From Sthenelais limicola (lineage: Eukaryota; Annelida; Polychaeta; Phyllodocida; Sigalionidae): DNA of 64,000 bases. Numbering within the stretch: position 1 is the first letter of the stretch; each line of letters starts with the position of its first letter. Position numbers and translations under genes: made by a program. Shown here piece after piece: positions 10,887-23,627 of the stretch. The stretch lies in assembly GCA_942159475.1 (NCBI GenBank), contig OW804095.1, positions 89,665,740 through 89,729,739 of the forward strand, in the 5' to 3' direction. The notes under the pieces were generated by a model. That model was not told the DNA's origin. It did no database searches and saw nothing but the letters and a program-made list of their open reading frames with translations.

Positions 10887-13800
10887 GCAATACTAGGTAG
10901 ATCATATATTTAACATAATTATTATTCGACAAATCCATTTCATGGTGTGGATAGTATTTTCCCTTATTCTTCAGTGGGTATTCCAGTTGATACATTCTTT
11001 TGTCCTTCCATTCTCATCTCCTCTAAAAGAATAAAACATCGACAATGTTAATTAAAGATATGTATTGAATTAAATAAAGCCACAAGTTGCAATTGATTAT
11101 TTTTGGCTTACATATGCCGTATATATATAGGCATAATAAATCTTTCTAATATGTCGACAATATGAGTTTACTGCTTTATATGATAGAGATTTTTTTTTTT
11201 AATAGATCGAATGTTAAAGGTTTTCATGAATAAAACGTTCATAAAGGTTTCGTCTGGTTAAGGAACATAAGGGTAAATAAACAAATTTTGTGGGAAAGTT
11301 CTTGTGGAAGACATATTTGAAATATTCTTTGAGGATATTGTTTATCACAACATCTTGAATATGAAAAGTGTTCTAGATAGCTGACAAGGTGTTCTATTAA
11401 TTTCCTAAATACCAACATTATACAATAACAAAATCACCCGACTTTACTGATTTCTATAACTAGATGAAACACACTCACGTTAGAACTTGGCTCATCTTAC
11501 CTAAGGCATAGTTATAGTGACTTATAGTGACTCACTACTAGAGGTGTGCAAGGATTTAAGCCTGCCTGTAGCTACCCCACCGCCCAGTGCTCTCTCAAGC
11601 TAGAGTCCCAGTTAGGCCTGAGCGGGGCACTGGGGTGTGACGGATTCCCGGCCATGCTTGTTATACCTTGTTAGTCCATTTTGGGTCAGATTTCGCGTGC
11701 ACTTATTATACTACAGACCGCGTTAGTCTAGTGGCGCCACCTGATGTGTTCCATCACGGACTAAAATCAATATACAACTCGGATTTAGCGTTCAAACGGT
11801 CTGTACGCCGATAGTATGCCCAAGTATGCCCTGTATGTCCATAGACGTCCCTCGGTCTTCGGCCTTGGGACGTCTATGGGCATACAGACCATTCTCACGC
11901 TAAAATCCTCGTTGTCTATTGCTATATTATATCTTGTTATATCAGAAAACAGACCCTTTTTCCGCTGATTTTGAGCTGAAAAAGTACACCTTTTTCCATT
12001 AAAACGCTGACTTTCAGCCTTAAAAATCACCCCTTTTTTTCAGAAAAACGCTGACATTTTTAAACTTAACCCCTTTTTCTGAAAAACACGGACATCTTAA
12101 TCAAACACCATTAGTATCATCACATGACATCAGTTGTCTGCAAACCACAGGGGGACAATAACTATCTATACATGTCTATAGGCATGTTGAAAGAAAAACT
12201 CTCTGCCATCGGCTTCAATACTTAATAAGTTACACACATCCTATAATAAGAAGAAAGAGTTCTCATGGTGTGGATAGTATTTTCCCTTATTATTCAGTGG
12301 GTATTTCAGTCGATACATCCTTTCGTCCTTCCATTCTCATCTCCTCTAGAAAAATAAAAGATTAATAATGTTAAAATTTTCCAATTGATTCAGCGATGTA
12401 AAAGTGTCCGTGACAATGTTGCAAGTTTGACATGAACCCATAGTTTAAAAGCATTTAGTTCCTGTTGGTTGGTCTGGTGGGGCCCGTTATAAACGCACAG
12501 AGTGGTCCAGTAGACCAACACTGGCCATTCTATGCCGGAAGGCAACGGACCCTACTGGCCCTCTATGGCACCAAGACTTCCGGTTTGGCTTCTTTCCCCC
12601 CCGTCCATCCACTCGGCACACCGAGACCCGCTGGCTTGCTAATATGTTTATGAAATCTGAATCGACGAAAGCGTTTATATTTGAAAGTTATGTGTGCCTG
12701 TCATAGAGTCTAAGCCAGAACATGGGGCAGTGATGGGACTCTATGCCTCGGACTACTTCTGATTTGGCCAGCTATAGTGCCAGTGGGGTGGTGCAAAGAA
12801 TGCCGTGTTCCGGCCGGGTTAGTGTGTCTATAAATAAATAAAAAATCTGAATCGGCAGAAATGATTGCAATATTGTTTTACCCCAATAGTGAAGTTTAGG
12901 GATGTAGTGGTGCGCTTGGAGAGCATGTGTGGATGTAAACAAACCTATGAGGGGTATGCACTACGAGGATCGCGGGACCCAAAAGCGCAGTTGCATTTCT
13001 TGACATGGGACGCAAAAAAATTGGCGAAAACCCGGGTCCTCTGGGTGCGACCGGAGTCTCCACCTCGCGCTATCTACACCACTTATAGTGTGTCAATACC
13101 GGTCTTGAATGGAGTCAGTGCTTAAGCTTAGAGATGAATGATACTTAACTAAACTGTAAGTAAATGCTTTATGACGATTTTTAGGGTTGGGGGAAAGTGA
13201 TACTAAGAGAATAAGTTGATAGTAACAGCCCAACCAATGGGGACTAAAGCCATTAGAGCCTTCGTTTATTGTCCTCGCTGGCCCTCTAAGCCTGCCGGAA
13301 CCAGCCACAGCCTCCGGCCTCGGCTTTGGTTCTCGCCAAGCTTAGAGGCCAGCTCCGACAATAAACTCAGGCTCTAACTGCTCATGGGAGGAGTCCCAGG
13401 CCTGAGAGGGGTGTGACGAATTAGCAAGATGCACACACACCAGTTGCTCTTTTTGTTTCCGACAGTACATAACGTTTATGTTTAGACCCTGTGGGAATCG
13501 TCAGTTTGTGAGATGTTTGTAAGAGGTGTTAATTATTGCCAGGTCACTATACACATGTAAGCATCTAGAAATACTGAAATGGTGAAACTAAAACATACTC
13601 ACTACTAGAAGTCGGCTAGAAATCCTTGAACGTTTTCCAAAGTCCCTCTCAGGTTTGAAAGATTGCAGTTATGATTGACGCATGCGCAGTGATGGTTTAG
13701 CTTGGCCTGATGCATAGGAGGTTCTTTGGAGAACCGCTTTGAGCTAAAGAACGCTTCAAGTTCAAGAAGAACCCTAAAATTGACCAAGAACCGCTATGGT

Positions 13801-14681
13801 TCTTGACGGAACCCCTATTGGTCCCAAAGAACCCTTTTAGACCCTTTTAGGTTCTTTGGAGAACCACCAGGTTCTTCAAAGAACCCAAAAGAACCCTTTT
13901 TTCTTGGAGTGTACATGTTGTGGTTAGGTTAGTGTTCTTTGAGATACAAGGGAGATTTAGCAACCACAACGCTAACGCTAACACTAACGCTAATGCTAGT
14001 TTCTCACGAAAGGGTGGGCCGTACGTAATGGCAGGATTGAATCAGTTTTAGAGGTGGAGAGGTGTTTTCAGAGGGCAAAAAAACATACAATTTCATGAAG
14101 GTGAGCAGTGTGTTACACCTGAATACAAAGAAAACACCTACGCTCATTTGTACATAAAATTGAAATTACAATTGACCATTATTTTAGCGTGAAATAGACA
14201 TACGTTGGGAACGTATTGACACACCTCTTAGCGTAATTGACGTCCGTATCTCAGGTAGCACGCTAAGAATAGCACACCTAGTGCTGACGTAGTGCTCATA
14301 AAACATACGTTAGCGTTAGTGTTAGCGTTAGCGTTGTGGTTGCTAAATCAGCCTATTATGTTTGCAGGATCTCCCTATTCTCCACTTCTTGCATGCGCCA
14401 TGTTTTTCACAACAGTTCAAACAATTAAATGGTCCTACATCAGAGAATGGGAGAAAGGTACATTGATTGCCTTAATTGACTACTTCTAAAGATTGATTGG
14501 GAGGATCTGTGACGTCGCCTCTATAGCTACGAGCAATTCAAGATAGTGATTAACTGAAATTCCTTTGATGTCTCATTCAGGTTTGTTGGTCGACCTTGAC
14601 ATTAGAACCGTTAATCAAGAATGATCCTCGCAACCCTATTATGTAGTCTTCATTAACCAACTTGAATCGTTTGGGACATAC
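10887..14681. repeat. Tandem duplication unit, copy 2 (3795 bp)
   Basis: This is the second copy of the unit at 7082-10876, and every internal feature recurs at +3805. The copies are separated by the 10-bp filler taggcatttg (10877-10886). The 8-bp string atactagg occurs on both sides of the junction, which suggests a microhomology-driven duplication or an assembly artefact. Confidence 0.95.
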
Positions 14682-15955
14682 AATTTGACTGGTGGGGACC
14701 GGGAGGGAAGCGGTGTTGGTTTTGAACCCACAGGGAGGGGAATACATATTGTGTATGTCTGTCTGTGGCACCCAGAAGCCAGTTGTATAAGCTAAGGAAA
14801 GGACATTTTTGTTGGAATTCCTTTACCTGTAGGAAGGGGAAGAAATAACATGACAGGTGGTAGGAATAGCTTATACATAATGGTAACATATTAACATGCA
14901 TAATGGTGGGTAGGAACCTTTATTCGTACCCACTGAAGGAGGGGAACCAAGTGTAGGAATTCTCACACACAATTCTCCTTTTCTTACCTCATACAACAGG
15001 CCCACATCTATCTATTGCTAGCTAAATATTTGAAAAGAGTAGAGTATGAGTTGTTCGCGCGTTTTCTTAGCAATATAGATGGTAGTATCTTCTACGAAAT
15101 TATTTGGAAGACCAGCTATATAAGATTTACATCCTTTTCACAGGCTTAAATCTATTTAAAACACAAGTAATGCTTTGGTAAAGGGTAGGCTTTGATAAAC
15201 ATAAAAGTATCTATATATTGCATTTTTATTCAGAAACAAATCACATTCCGAAATTGGATACTGCTCTCTGCCTGAGCAGGTCTTCCTGAGAGATCCATCT
15301 CCTACATATATCTTGATCATATACAAAGTTTTGTTTTTTAGAAAGTATCTATAATAATGATTATGTAATATAATTGTGTAATTCTCCGCATCTCTTCCCA
15401 ATCCGCTGGAGGGTTTGCCGCGATTCTCGATGTGGACATGCTTTGGCATAGTGGGAAGCCATTCCACTATGATTTATGACCGATCTCCTAGAAAATAAGG
15501 GTTGAAAAAGAGTTTCAATTTCATTTACACCCGCTTCTCTTACGCCCATGTGTTTATGTCCGACTTTCCATAAGAACGCAGTAACTGGACAACCGGCAAA
15601 CGTGAGTCAAATCAGTTCAATGCTGCATCATAAAAGAACATGTTCTCATAGTAACATTGCATCTTTAATATGTCTGACTCACCATCAACTCTCTCTAAAT
15701 TGGACAACCAGCCAAAGTGACTCAAAGAGTTTCAATGCTCTGTGCCTCCAACGTCAGGAAAGGTGGCCACTATTCGTCCCTTCATAATTACTCTAATAGT
15801 ACCTTATTTTCGTATCTCTGTCTCCATATCTATTCCTCTCAATTCCCCTGTGTCCTAGCTCCCTGTCTCTATCTCTGACATTCGATCTGCCTCTCCCCAC
15901 CTCCATCATTCTCCTTCTTAAACCCCTTCTCTCTTAACCACATACATATTTATTC
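14682..15955. other. Non-coding stretch, no gene recognised
   Basis: Several open frames of 60-100 codons exist on the minus strand (for example 15156-15467), but they overlap one another, show no domain and have no supporting context. A pyrimidine-rich tract occupies about 15800-15960. Confidence 0.4.
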
Positions 15956-15959
15956 CCTT

Positions 15960-16090
15960 CTTTTTATTATTATTATTATACAACTTTTATTCCATATCAG
16001 CATATATACAAATGGCAATAAAGAACAGGGCCATTGATCCCTCTCCAATGGAGATCTTCCTGGTAACCCTTAAATAAACAATTAAAATGC
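15960..16090 (-). repeat. LINE 3' end with (TAA)n tail
   Basis: On the minus strand this reads ggttaccaggaagatctcc ... tgttctttattgcca ... ggaataaaagttgtataataataataataa. That is a 3' UTR with an AATAAA signal and a short-period tail instead of poly-A, as is usual for CR1/L2-type LINEs. No coding part is attached. Confidence 0.5.
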
Positions 16091-17496
16091 AGTATCATAG
16101 CTAATTTATAGCTTTGAAGAAAAATTATGTGTCTCTGTGTTATTCTAAACAAATTGTCTTTGGTTTGTCCTTTCCGCGGTGACGATTATTATTGTCCGTA
16201 ACGCATAGTTCTTGTTTTGAGGGTTGCTAAAATCGCCTCATATTCATTTTTATTATATTTATTATTGTCTATCGTCTTTTGTTCGTAACTTGTGCTTGTG
16301 TTCTTGGTTGGTCTTGACACAGCAGTTGAACAGACTTGTTTCTTTTTAACCTGGTCGATGTTGATTTGGTGTTCCTACATACCCATCATGCCCAGGCACG
16401 ACTATCACTATGAGTGAAAATAAAACAATTTTGTTTAACCAATATTATTACCATGGTACCTTAAAGCACCTTCAATATTAGCCCTGTACTGGGTTCATCA
16501 ATATTCTAAGTACACGAGATTTACCAAAACAAATAATGAAAATAGTGTAAAAGAATCCTGTCCTATACTGGTAGGGTTCTGTTTAGTAAATGAGGTGATT
16601 AATCAACTCATCCCGTCTCGAACTGTCCTATCCTGTACTGGTTGGACTAACAAATTTTAATAGTATTCGTAGCTGACAATAAGACAAGGTTGTATAAACA
16701 GTGAACCTTAAACAGTAATATCGTCCCCCCCCCTTCCCGCCATTCATTTAATCTACCGATATTTCGGTCTTAGTGGTAAGACTTACATGTTTATTGATCA
16801 CAATGAAATGAGCTGCTCTACACCAGTGTCACTCATCATATAGATCAAGACTAAGGGCCTGCACCCACAAAGACATATATATATGCGTAGAAATAAATGC
16901 AGCGCAACCTCACTCCGGGCAAGCAGAAGTCAGTGTACAGAGAAGAACAGACACACTGTATATTATTACGATTAATGAGTACATAAGGTCACAAGTTTGC
17001 AGACATTACAAGAAAATGTTAAAGTATCATACAGATTTTAGTAGTTCCTGTATTGCCTTATGCATTTCTTATGGTTTGTCATTCCACTACAATTGTGACA
17101 CAGTCTATACACTGGCCTTAATTTCCAGCAAATTTCATTTCCCCCTACTCCTCACGCAAAGCGCTCCACTTGCGGTTACACTTTCTGGACGAGCAGCACC
17201 CTACCGCTATTCTGCTAGGAATAGCTCCGCTATGTTTATCAAGTCACGTCACCGATGCCCTGACCAGAGGGAAGAACAACGTATATGGTCGATTCCACAA
17301 AATCTGTGACATTAGGTTTTTCACCCCTTACACTCTTGTTTGTCAATTTACGCATTTCTAACCCAAATAATTGTATTAGGCTCACTGAAAGCCTTTATGC
17401 GAACCCCACTTTTGTATATATAAGAACAAAATTATTGATTTTATGGGCAAAAAACCCCTATTTTTAGGCCATTTCTGTCTTGAAAATAAATGTTTC
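16091..17496. other. Non-coding stretch, no gene recognised
   Basis: I find a diverged repeat pair (ctgtcctatactggtaggg near 16559 and ctatcctgtactggttgg near 16629) and a C run near 16726. No supported gene. Confidence 0.4.
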
Positions 17497-17500
17497 TTAA

Positions 17501-17690
17501 AGGAACACAGAAGTCAGTCCAGTAATGCCTCATATGAACTGTACCATTCATATTTAATTATTCCCAGCAATCATTTCGTCAATAGTGGTCATATTCCACT
17601 GTTAAATGAATAAAAACTATCAAGATATAGACGTCTGGGTCGGCGCCATTGGGACATACCCTGCCCTCTATCAGTCAAAAAGTTCAGTTT
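17501..17690 (+). mobile_element. One end of a TTAA-flanked DNA element (copy 1)
   Basis: TTAA at 17497-17500 is followed by aggaacacagaagtcagtcc. The next ~165 bp (to about 17665) match the reverse complement of 34063-34228, where the same end again abuts TTAA. A shared terminus next to TTAA in two unrelated places points to a TTAA-targeting superfamily such as Kolobok or piggyBac. The other end of this copy is not found. Confidence 0.5.
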
Positions 17691-19299
17691 CACTGCTGAC
17701 GTCACAGTGGCACCAGGACCGTACATGGCACCAAGCATGCATGCCTAACTCAGTGAATATTTTGTGTGCCAATGATGGTCTCTGTGAATACACTATCCTA
17801 TTAGTATAGCAGCACACACATTTAATTTTGACGGTCGCCTGGATGTGATAGCCTAAAAAGGAATTTGGTAATGAAGAATATTCAATAGGATTTTGTTCAA
17901 TCACATGAAAATGTTGACTAGACTTGGGTATATGCTTATAAAATGGGTGACATTCAGTAGAACATAGAGACATATAGAAGAACTTATTGTCTTCATCTAA
18001 AGCGGCAAGGACGTCTTGACATTAATTTCTATTCTTTATGAATAATTATAAAGTCCAATTGTCTTGTTTGTCCCAATTCTCTTATAATGGCATACGTACG
18101 GTATATGCATACTCATGGCATGTTTCTAATAATCTTGATAATAATTTTAAATGTGCTTTGGGTACAAAAATGGGAGATACCTTGTTTATTAATTGGTGAT
18201 AATTGGCGATAACTGGGTTGGACTTGTATGCGAGTGCATTAGTGTGTGCATTGGTGCGTTGGTTGAGTTGTATGCTGATGCAATATCACCCTGGAGGTAC
18301 TGTGATCTGTATGCGGAAACATTATTGTCTTGGACATCGTTCATCCTCCTCAAAATGAAATAATCTGAGCCTCCTCTTTCTCTCCCCTCCTCTCCTATCT
18401 CTTATCTCATCTCTCATTAGGGGACCCCCACCGCCCCAAAGCCCTCCAACAGTAGTGGAAATAATTGTGACCATATGTGCATGTCTTGACATTTTCTTTT
18501 AAATAGGAATAATAGTTACCGAAGCTTTGTAGTGGAATAAATAAATTCTACTAGTTTGTAGGATAATAATCTTTTTTGATTCATATTCCTACCATATATA
18601 TATATAGATCCAAACTTAGAGAATAAGCCCTTTCTGTTATTTATATGGGCACTTCTCATGAAACGTTAACAAGGGCCCTATTTACATTTGGAAACAAAAT
18701 ATCAAAGTCTATTTTTGTTTGATAAAAAGATAAAATATTCCTCTTTCAGGAAATGTATACTTTTCCATACTCATCTCCCTTATTTGTGGCACCAGCGTGC
18801 GTAAAATGTACGCATAAATATAAGAAATGTGACGGCCTCACACTTAATAAGTGTAATATTAATGTCTATAACCAATATTAAAAAATATTGTGAATGTTAA
18901 ATGATAGACTGGCGGTGAAAAGTCATGAGAAAGAGTCATATAAATCAGGTATTTTTATTGTATTACTTTAACATAAGGCTTCATTATATCTTTTTTCTGT
19001 GAATAAAGTAATCGTTACCCTTGTGCTATGGAATTAAATTCTAGCTGACATAGGCAAGAAAAGGGTTGATATGTTTCACTGTTTAATCTATTCTATTCAT
19101 TAATTATTTTTTTAAAAAAAGGTCTGGAACACGAGCACCCAACAGGCAATATAAAGAGGCTGAAACAGAATTAACATTTCCGATTCTCGTTTCTACTCCC
19201 TCTGTACAAAAATGGGAATCTCTGAACATTTCAAGGCCATTTAAAATATTCCAACAGGATTTGGAATGTTTTTGATTTGTCTTTTGCACCAAAAATATC
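17691..19299. other. Non-coding stretch, no gene recognised
   Basis: AT-rich sequence with a short (AT)n at 18595-18606. I see no supported gene or element end. Confidence 0.4.
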
Positions 19300-19303
19300 C
19301 TAG

Positions 19304-19771
19304 TGTAGTGGGTCTGGTTATATTACCAATATTCTATTCTATTGCATGGTGGTGCTGTCCGCTGTGGGTTAGTACACCTGAACTACCCCAGTGGGCAGTA
19401 GCAGTGAACATGTCCACTCATCAGTATATGTGTGGGGACCTTTACCATCATATTGGTTGTTATGCTCTTTTAAGCTTACTTTGTGTTTATAACCTTTCTA
19501 CCAACGTATTTCTATGTGATATCTATATCTACGGACGTCAGTCCGAGAAACTTCAGTAACGTAGTGCCTGTGTGCATCTTACCTTTATTACCTATATTGC
19601 ATGTCTTCTCACACCCGTTTTGTATGAGTCGAGAATAGGGGAGAACCCTAGCTCAAGTTGTGAGAGTTAGGACAAGTGTGTCCCAAGTGTCTGAATAAAG
19701 TCCGTAGAAAGGTTAAGCCTTGTTCTGTCTTTATTTAACATGCAGGCGGATCGGATCCGAAGATCACTACA
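19304..19771 (+). repeat. 5' LTR
   Basis: 468 bp, TG...CA ends. It contains an AATAAA at 19694-19699 and the dyad cggacgtcagtccg at 19532-19545. The 3' LTR is identical except for about seven substitutions. Confidence 0.95.
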
Positions 19772-19773
19772 AT

Positions 19774-19786
19774 TGGTGCCGTGACC
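19774..19786 (+). promoter_or_regulatory. Primer-binding site
   Basis: tggtgccgtgacc begins two bases after the LTR end. The leading TGG complements a tRNA 3' CCA, as expected for minus-strand priming. I do not assign the tRNA. Confidence 0.7.
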
Positions 19787-19881
19787 AAAGCTTGCCTTGG
19801 GATATACTTTATGATAGAGAACTAGATTTATCTAGGTTCCAAGTGGTTTCTATTAATTGGAAAATAAAAGAAACAAGAACG

Positions 19882-21049
19882 ATGGGTGACAATAGACCCG
19901 TGGTGGATGTTGCAACTCAGATTGCCGACAATCTGCAACGGACCAAAGCCGTGACACCTCCAAAAGGTGGTGAAATGGTTGGCATTGGTGCGAGAGCAAA
20001 GTTAAAGTTAACTCCTGTACCAGACCCTGCTCCTGTTTTTGGAACTGCAAATGTGGCTCCTTTGACTTTGGACCAACCTTTAGTACCGCTTGGCGGTCTA
20101 GGTTTGGATAATCCGACAGGGGGTCTTGGTTTGGACAATCCGGAAGGGGGTCTCGCTGGTGCGGACCTCTGGATGGATTATAGACAACCTCTCTGTAATA
20201 CGGAATCCGAGGATGAGATAGAGTTAGCAACTCTTAGAGAGCAGGCGAAGAGTTGGCGGAAGGCTTACGCCAGCTCTCACCAGCAAATCATTGATCAGCG
20301 GAATTCGTTGGAGCAACTTGCTCAGCAAAACGCAGATTTGCAGGGGACACTGCATGATGTGTCCAGAGATGCGGCAGCTACCACGAGAAGACTCATGATT
20401 GAGAATGATAAGCTGAGGACGGAGGCCTCAAGAGTGGATGACTATTCTAGGCTCCACAATGAGTTATTGGAAGAAACGAATGCTGCGGAAAGGATTGCTC
20501 GGACTCCTCTAAAGCTTAGGCAACCTGTAACGTCCACGTTTGCGGACACACAGGGAGCTGTGGCTTATCAAGAGGGGGATTCGTTCAAGCTTATGACCCC
20601 AAGACATTTTGGAGGCCTTAGGCATGTAACAATCCGGGAGCCCTCTGCTGTAGCTGTTTCCTCTCCAAAGGAAAAAGAAGTTGAGAAGAAGGTAGAACTA
20701 GCCACCATGTCTAGTATTAAGAAGCCTGCCATTACTGGAAATGATTCTTATATACGCGGACAGGTGGTGAATGAGACATATGTCCGAAAGGATAGTGGTA
20801 GGACTACTACTATCACTGGGGTACCTACACAAACTGCTAATCCGGTTGTGGATACTGCTGGTGCTGGTACTACCACTGTGAGTTTGTCTCCGGATGTTCT
20901 GACCTCCACACTCAACTTGCCTCGACCGGATCCAGGTGTTGCTTATGCCAATAAGTCCCTAGTTCAGGGATTGACATATGTTGGTCCGGACCCAACCCGT
21001 GCTCCGTTCAGCTACACGTTCTATAATGATGAGGACCATGTTGAACCAC
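19882..21049 (+). pseudogene. gag, N-terminal part (LTR retrotransposon), interrupted
   Basis: The open frame runs from inside the LTR, but the ATG at 19882, 110 bp after the LTR, is the likely start. The product has a proline/glycine-rich N-terminus with a short tandem LGLDNP repeat, then a heptad-like coiled coil at roughly residues 112-205, then a Ser/Thr-rich linker. The reading frame runs on into inserted DNA and stops at 21096. Removing the insertion and one copy of its 3-bp duplication would bring this part into frame with the rest of gag at 23628. Gag builds the virus-like particle; the coiled coil may serve assembly (inferred). Confidence 0.8.
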
Positions 21050-21292
21050 CCTATGTGCATTGGAAAATCTGCCAGTGCATGCAAAAGTGCATCTGAGCAG
21101 TCATAGAAGTGCAATCCTCTCAAAAAAGCAGTTTTGCACCTGGTTTTGCACCTGATGCAAAGTGCATCATCTGATGCTCTTCAAAATGCATATCCAAATT
21201 ATGCATCTAAATCGGGTATAAAAGCACATGCTGCATACATTTATTTTTTCCCCTCACTGTGGCACATAGTCTGTCTGCATATTTTCTTTTTC

Positions 21293-21522
21293 ACTCTCTC
21301 TCCTCTCTCTCCTCTCTCTCTCTCTCTCTCTCCTTCCCTCTCTCTCCCTTCCTCCCTCTCCCTCTCTCTCCTCTCTCCTGTCTCCTGTCTCCTCTCTCTC
21401 TCTCCCTCTCTCTCTCCCTCTCTCTCCTCTCTCTCCCTCTCTCTCTCCCTCTCTCTCTCCCTCTCTCTCTCCCTCCCTGCCCTCGCTCTCTCCCCTCCCC
21501 TGTCTCTCTCTCTTTCTCTCTT
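21293..21522. repeat. CT/GA microsatellite
   Basis: About 230 bp of (CT)n with frequent CC interruptions. It produces long Ser/Leu/Pro frames on one strand and Arg/Glu/Gly frames on the other, which are artefacts. Confidence 0.95.
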
Positions 21523-22149
21523 TCTGAGAATCTCAGAGTTGACATATATATATTCTTTCCTATATGTGATGTGTTTCAAGAAAATGAGTCACAAGTCGCA
21601 AAATTCATATTTTTCAAAGCGTTTTTTTCACAAGATATCTTCATTGAAATGTTTCTCAAAAGGTTTAGCACTTATAGTCATATGAATCCATGTAACAAAT
21701 ATCGGGACATTGTTTTAAATATATCCTTGCGTTTTGAAGGCCTTCGTATGGAGTATATTTAGTTACTTTACTGGTAATTACCCCTCCAAAAACATTGCAA
21801 ACTTTTTTTTAAAGAAAAATATCAAATTTGAAATATAGAAATTCTTATTAGGTGTCCTAGTCTTTACTATGATTGGAATCACCTTGGTCTCGTCTCTTCA
21901 ATTATGGTGATATCTCAAAGTCCATATTTTGCGACTTATGACTCATTTTCCTAAAACGAATCACATATTACCTACAAAATTTACAGTTCTATCATAGATA
22001 ATTTGAAATAATTTCAAACCAAATATGCACACATAATATCATAATTATGTCATATGCACTAAAAAGAAGGTAACGGCAGGAAGACCTGAATCTTATGCAG
22101 ACACCTGTTTACCGATTTGTCTATTTTTTTCATTATTGTATAATAACAT

Positions 22150-22186
22150 CGTACAAATAAAGTATTTGTCAATTCAATTCAATACA
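22150..22186 (+). repeat. LINE-type 3' tail
   Basis: acaaataaagtatttgtc is followed by three attca units. The pattern AATAAA + pentamer tail matches the 3' end of LINE A at 35697-35735 (minus strand), so it is probably a short 5'-truncated copy of that family. Confidence 0.4.
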
Positions 22187-23627
22187 AAACTGAAACTTGA
22201 CATTATAATCTCTAGTTTTCGGATGAAGAACGTATTGGAATTAGGGTTGTTATATTGATATCATATAATTATATATTTTTTAACATATCTTATTTCGATA
22301 GACAATTCCACACAAGTGATACATTTCATGTTATAGAACAGAATTATGCATATAGAAAATCAACTAATTAGGAGTATACCACCATTCAGCTAGAGACATA
22401 TATATATATTAATTTCGGCGGGAGACTAACAGCCCTTAGAGGAATTTAGTTCATCTATTTATCCCATATTCATTATTGAATAAGAATACACTACATAACA
22501 GTTTCAACTGTACCTGACTTTCCATTGTGACAGGCTTCTTTAAGGTGTTAAAGCTTTGCTAAGAGTTTGTGCATGACCATTTTGAGTGTGTGAGGGTTTC
22601 CTGGGGACTGGATTCGCACTAGATTGACACCTCCACCTCTTCCCCACCCCTACCCCCCAGCCTCTACACACCCCTACCCGTCTGCTGGGGACAGGCATAA
22701 GTGGGTAGAAGCAGTGTAGAAGAGGGAGATCGTTGGTAATTCATAATTACCAAGAATATAATATTCTATGAATAATTAATTTAGCTTGGACACTGGATGA
22801 CTAATACCACCAATCCTTCAATAGTGCATCTCTCATAGGCCTATCATTGTGCGAATTGATCTCACTAGGTGGCAGCACTTGTTTTTTTCGCTAGGTGGCG
22901 TCACAGGTCACCATGTCGCATTTATAATTTCTTAAACAATAAAAGCAGCACTAACATACTAATGTGTCATTTATACACTAGAGATATTGCCCATCAAATA
23001 CTTAGGAATATCATAAGTGATATTGATCTGTAGTTTATATGTATAATGTATATGTTTGATGGTGTGATGAAAACATCCACATAACTGTACATAAGATTGT
23101 GCCTGGGCCTGGGAGAGAGACATTTCAACCAACACAAATAGTCAGGTCATGTCTGCAGCTGAGTGTGTGGTATTGCCCATACCTGACTAGAACCCATAGC
23201 CATACAGCAAGATGAATGGATTAAATGATGAAAAAACGGGTGTACTATTGTATAAAGAGTTAAGCAACATGGATAACTCTTAAAAAATGATTCCCATTCA
23301 AACACCAATATGTATGAATTACCTGCTCAAATGCACATGGTCAACAGAGGATTGAAAGTGGCTAGCTGAGCGCATAAGAACTGCATTCTATGACCTGGTA
23401 AATAGTGCATCATTGAGTGCATCAGAAATGGATTCATAAGTTGGCTCCAATGAGCATCGTTGAGTGCATCATAAGTGCATTTAAAAACCTGCTCCATAGA
23501 GCATTGTAAAATCAAGTTTGAGCCTCACAACTGTTTACGATTTCCACTAGTAAAGCACCAGGTCAGAATCAGGTAAAAATTTCCAGGTTAAAACTAGGTC
23601 AGAAATGCTTTCATGCACATCGGGCAC

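Larger units (their letters stand above)
21050..23624. mobile_element. Non-autonomous DNA element inserted in gag (copy B)
   Basis: The ends are inverted: CCTATGTGCAT at 21050 and ATGCACATCGGG at 23613-23624. They are flanked by CAC at 21047-21049 and 23625-23627, a 3-bp target duplication whose removal restores the gag frame. Sub-terminal gtgcat motifs are abundant at both ends. It is a relative of 1-2546. Inside are a CT microsatellite, a LINE-type 3' tail at 22150-22186, and an internal inverted block (near 21556-21605 and 21920-21975). It carries no transposase, and I cannot assign a superfamily. Confidence 0.7.

Noticed and set aside
7980..14489. Six pairs of 60-86-codon frames that recur exactly
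   Set aside because: Their identity comes from the tandem duplication itself, not from selection; none shows a domain.
15156..15549. Two overlapping minus-strand frames of 103 and 62 codons
   Set aside because: Overlapping, no domain, no promoter or splice context.
21134..21762. Long open frames (up to 183 codons) on both strands
   Set aside because: They are translations of the CT/GA microsatellite (Ser/Leu/Pro or Arg/Glu repeats), not genes.
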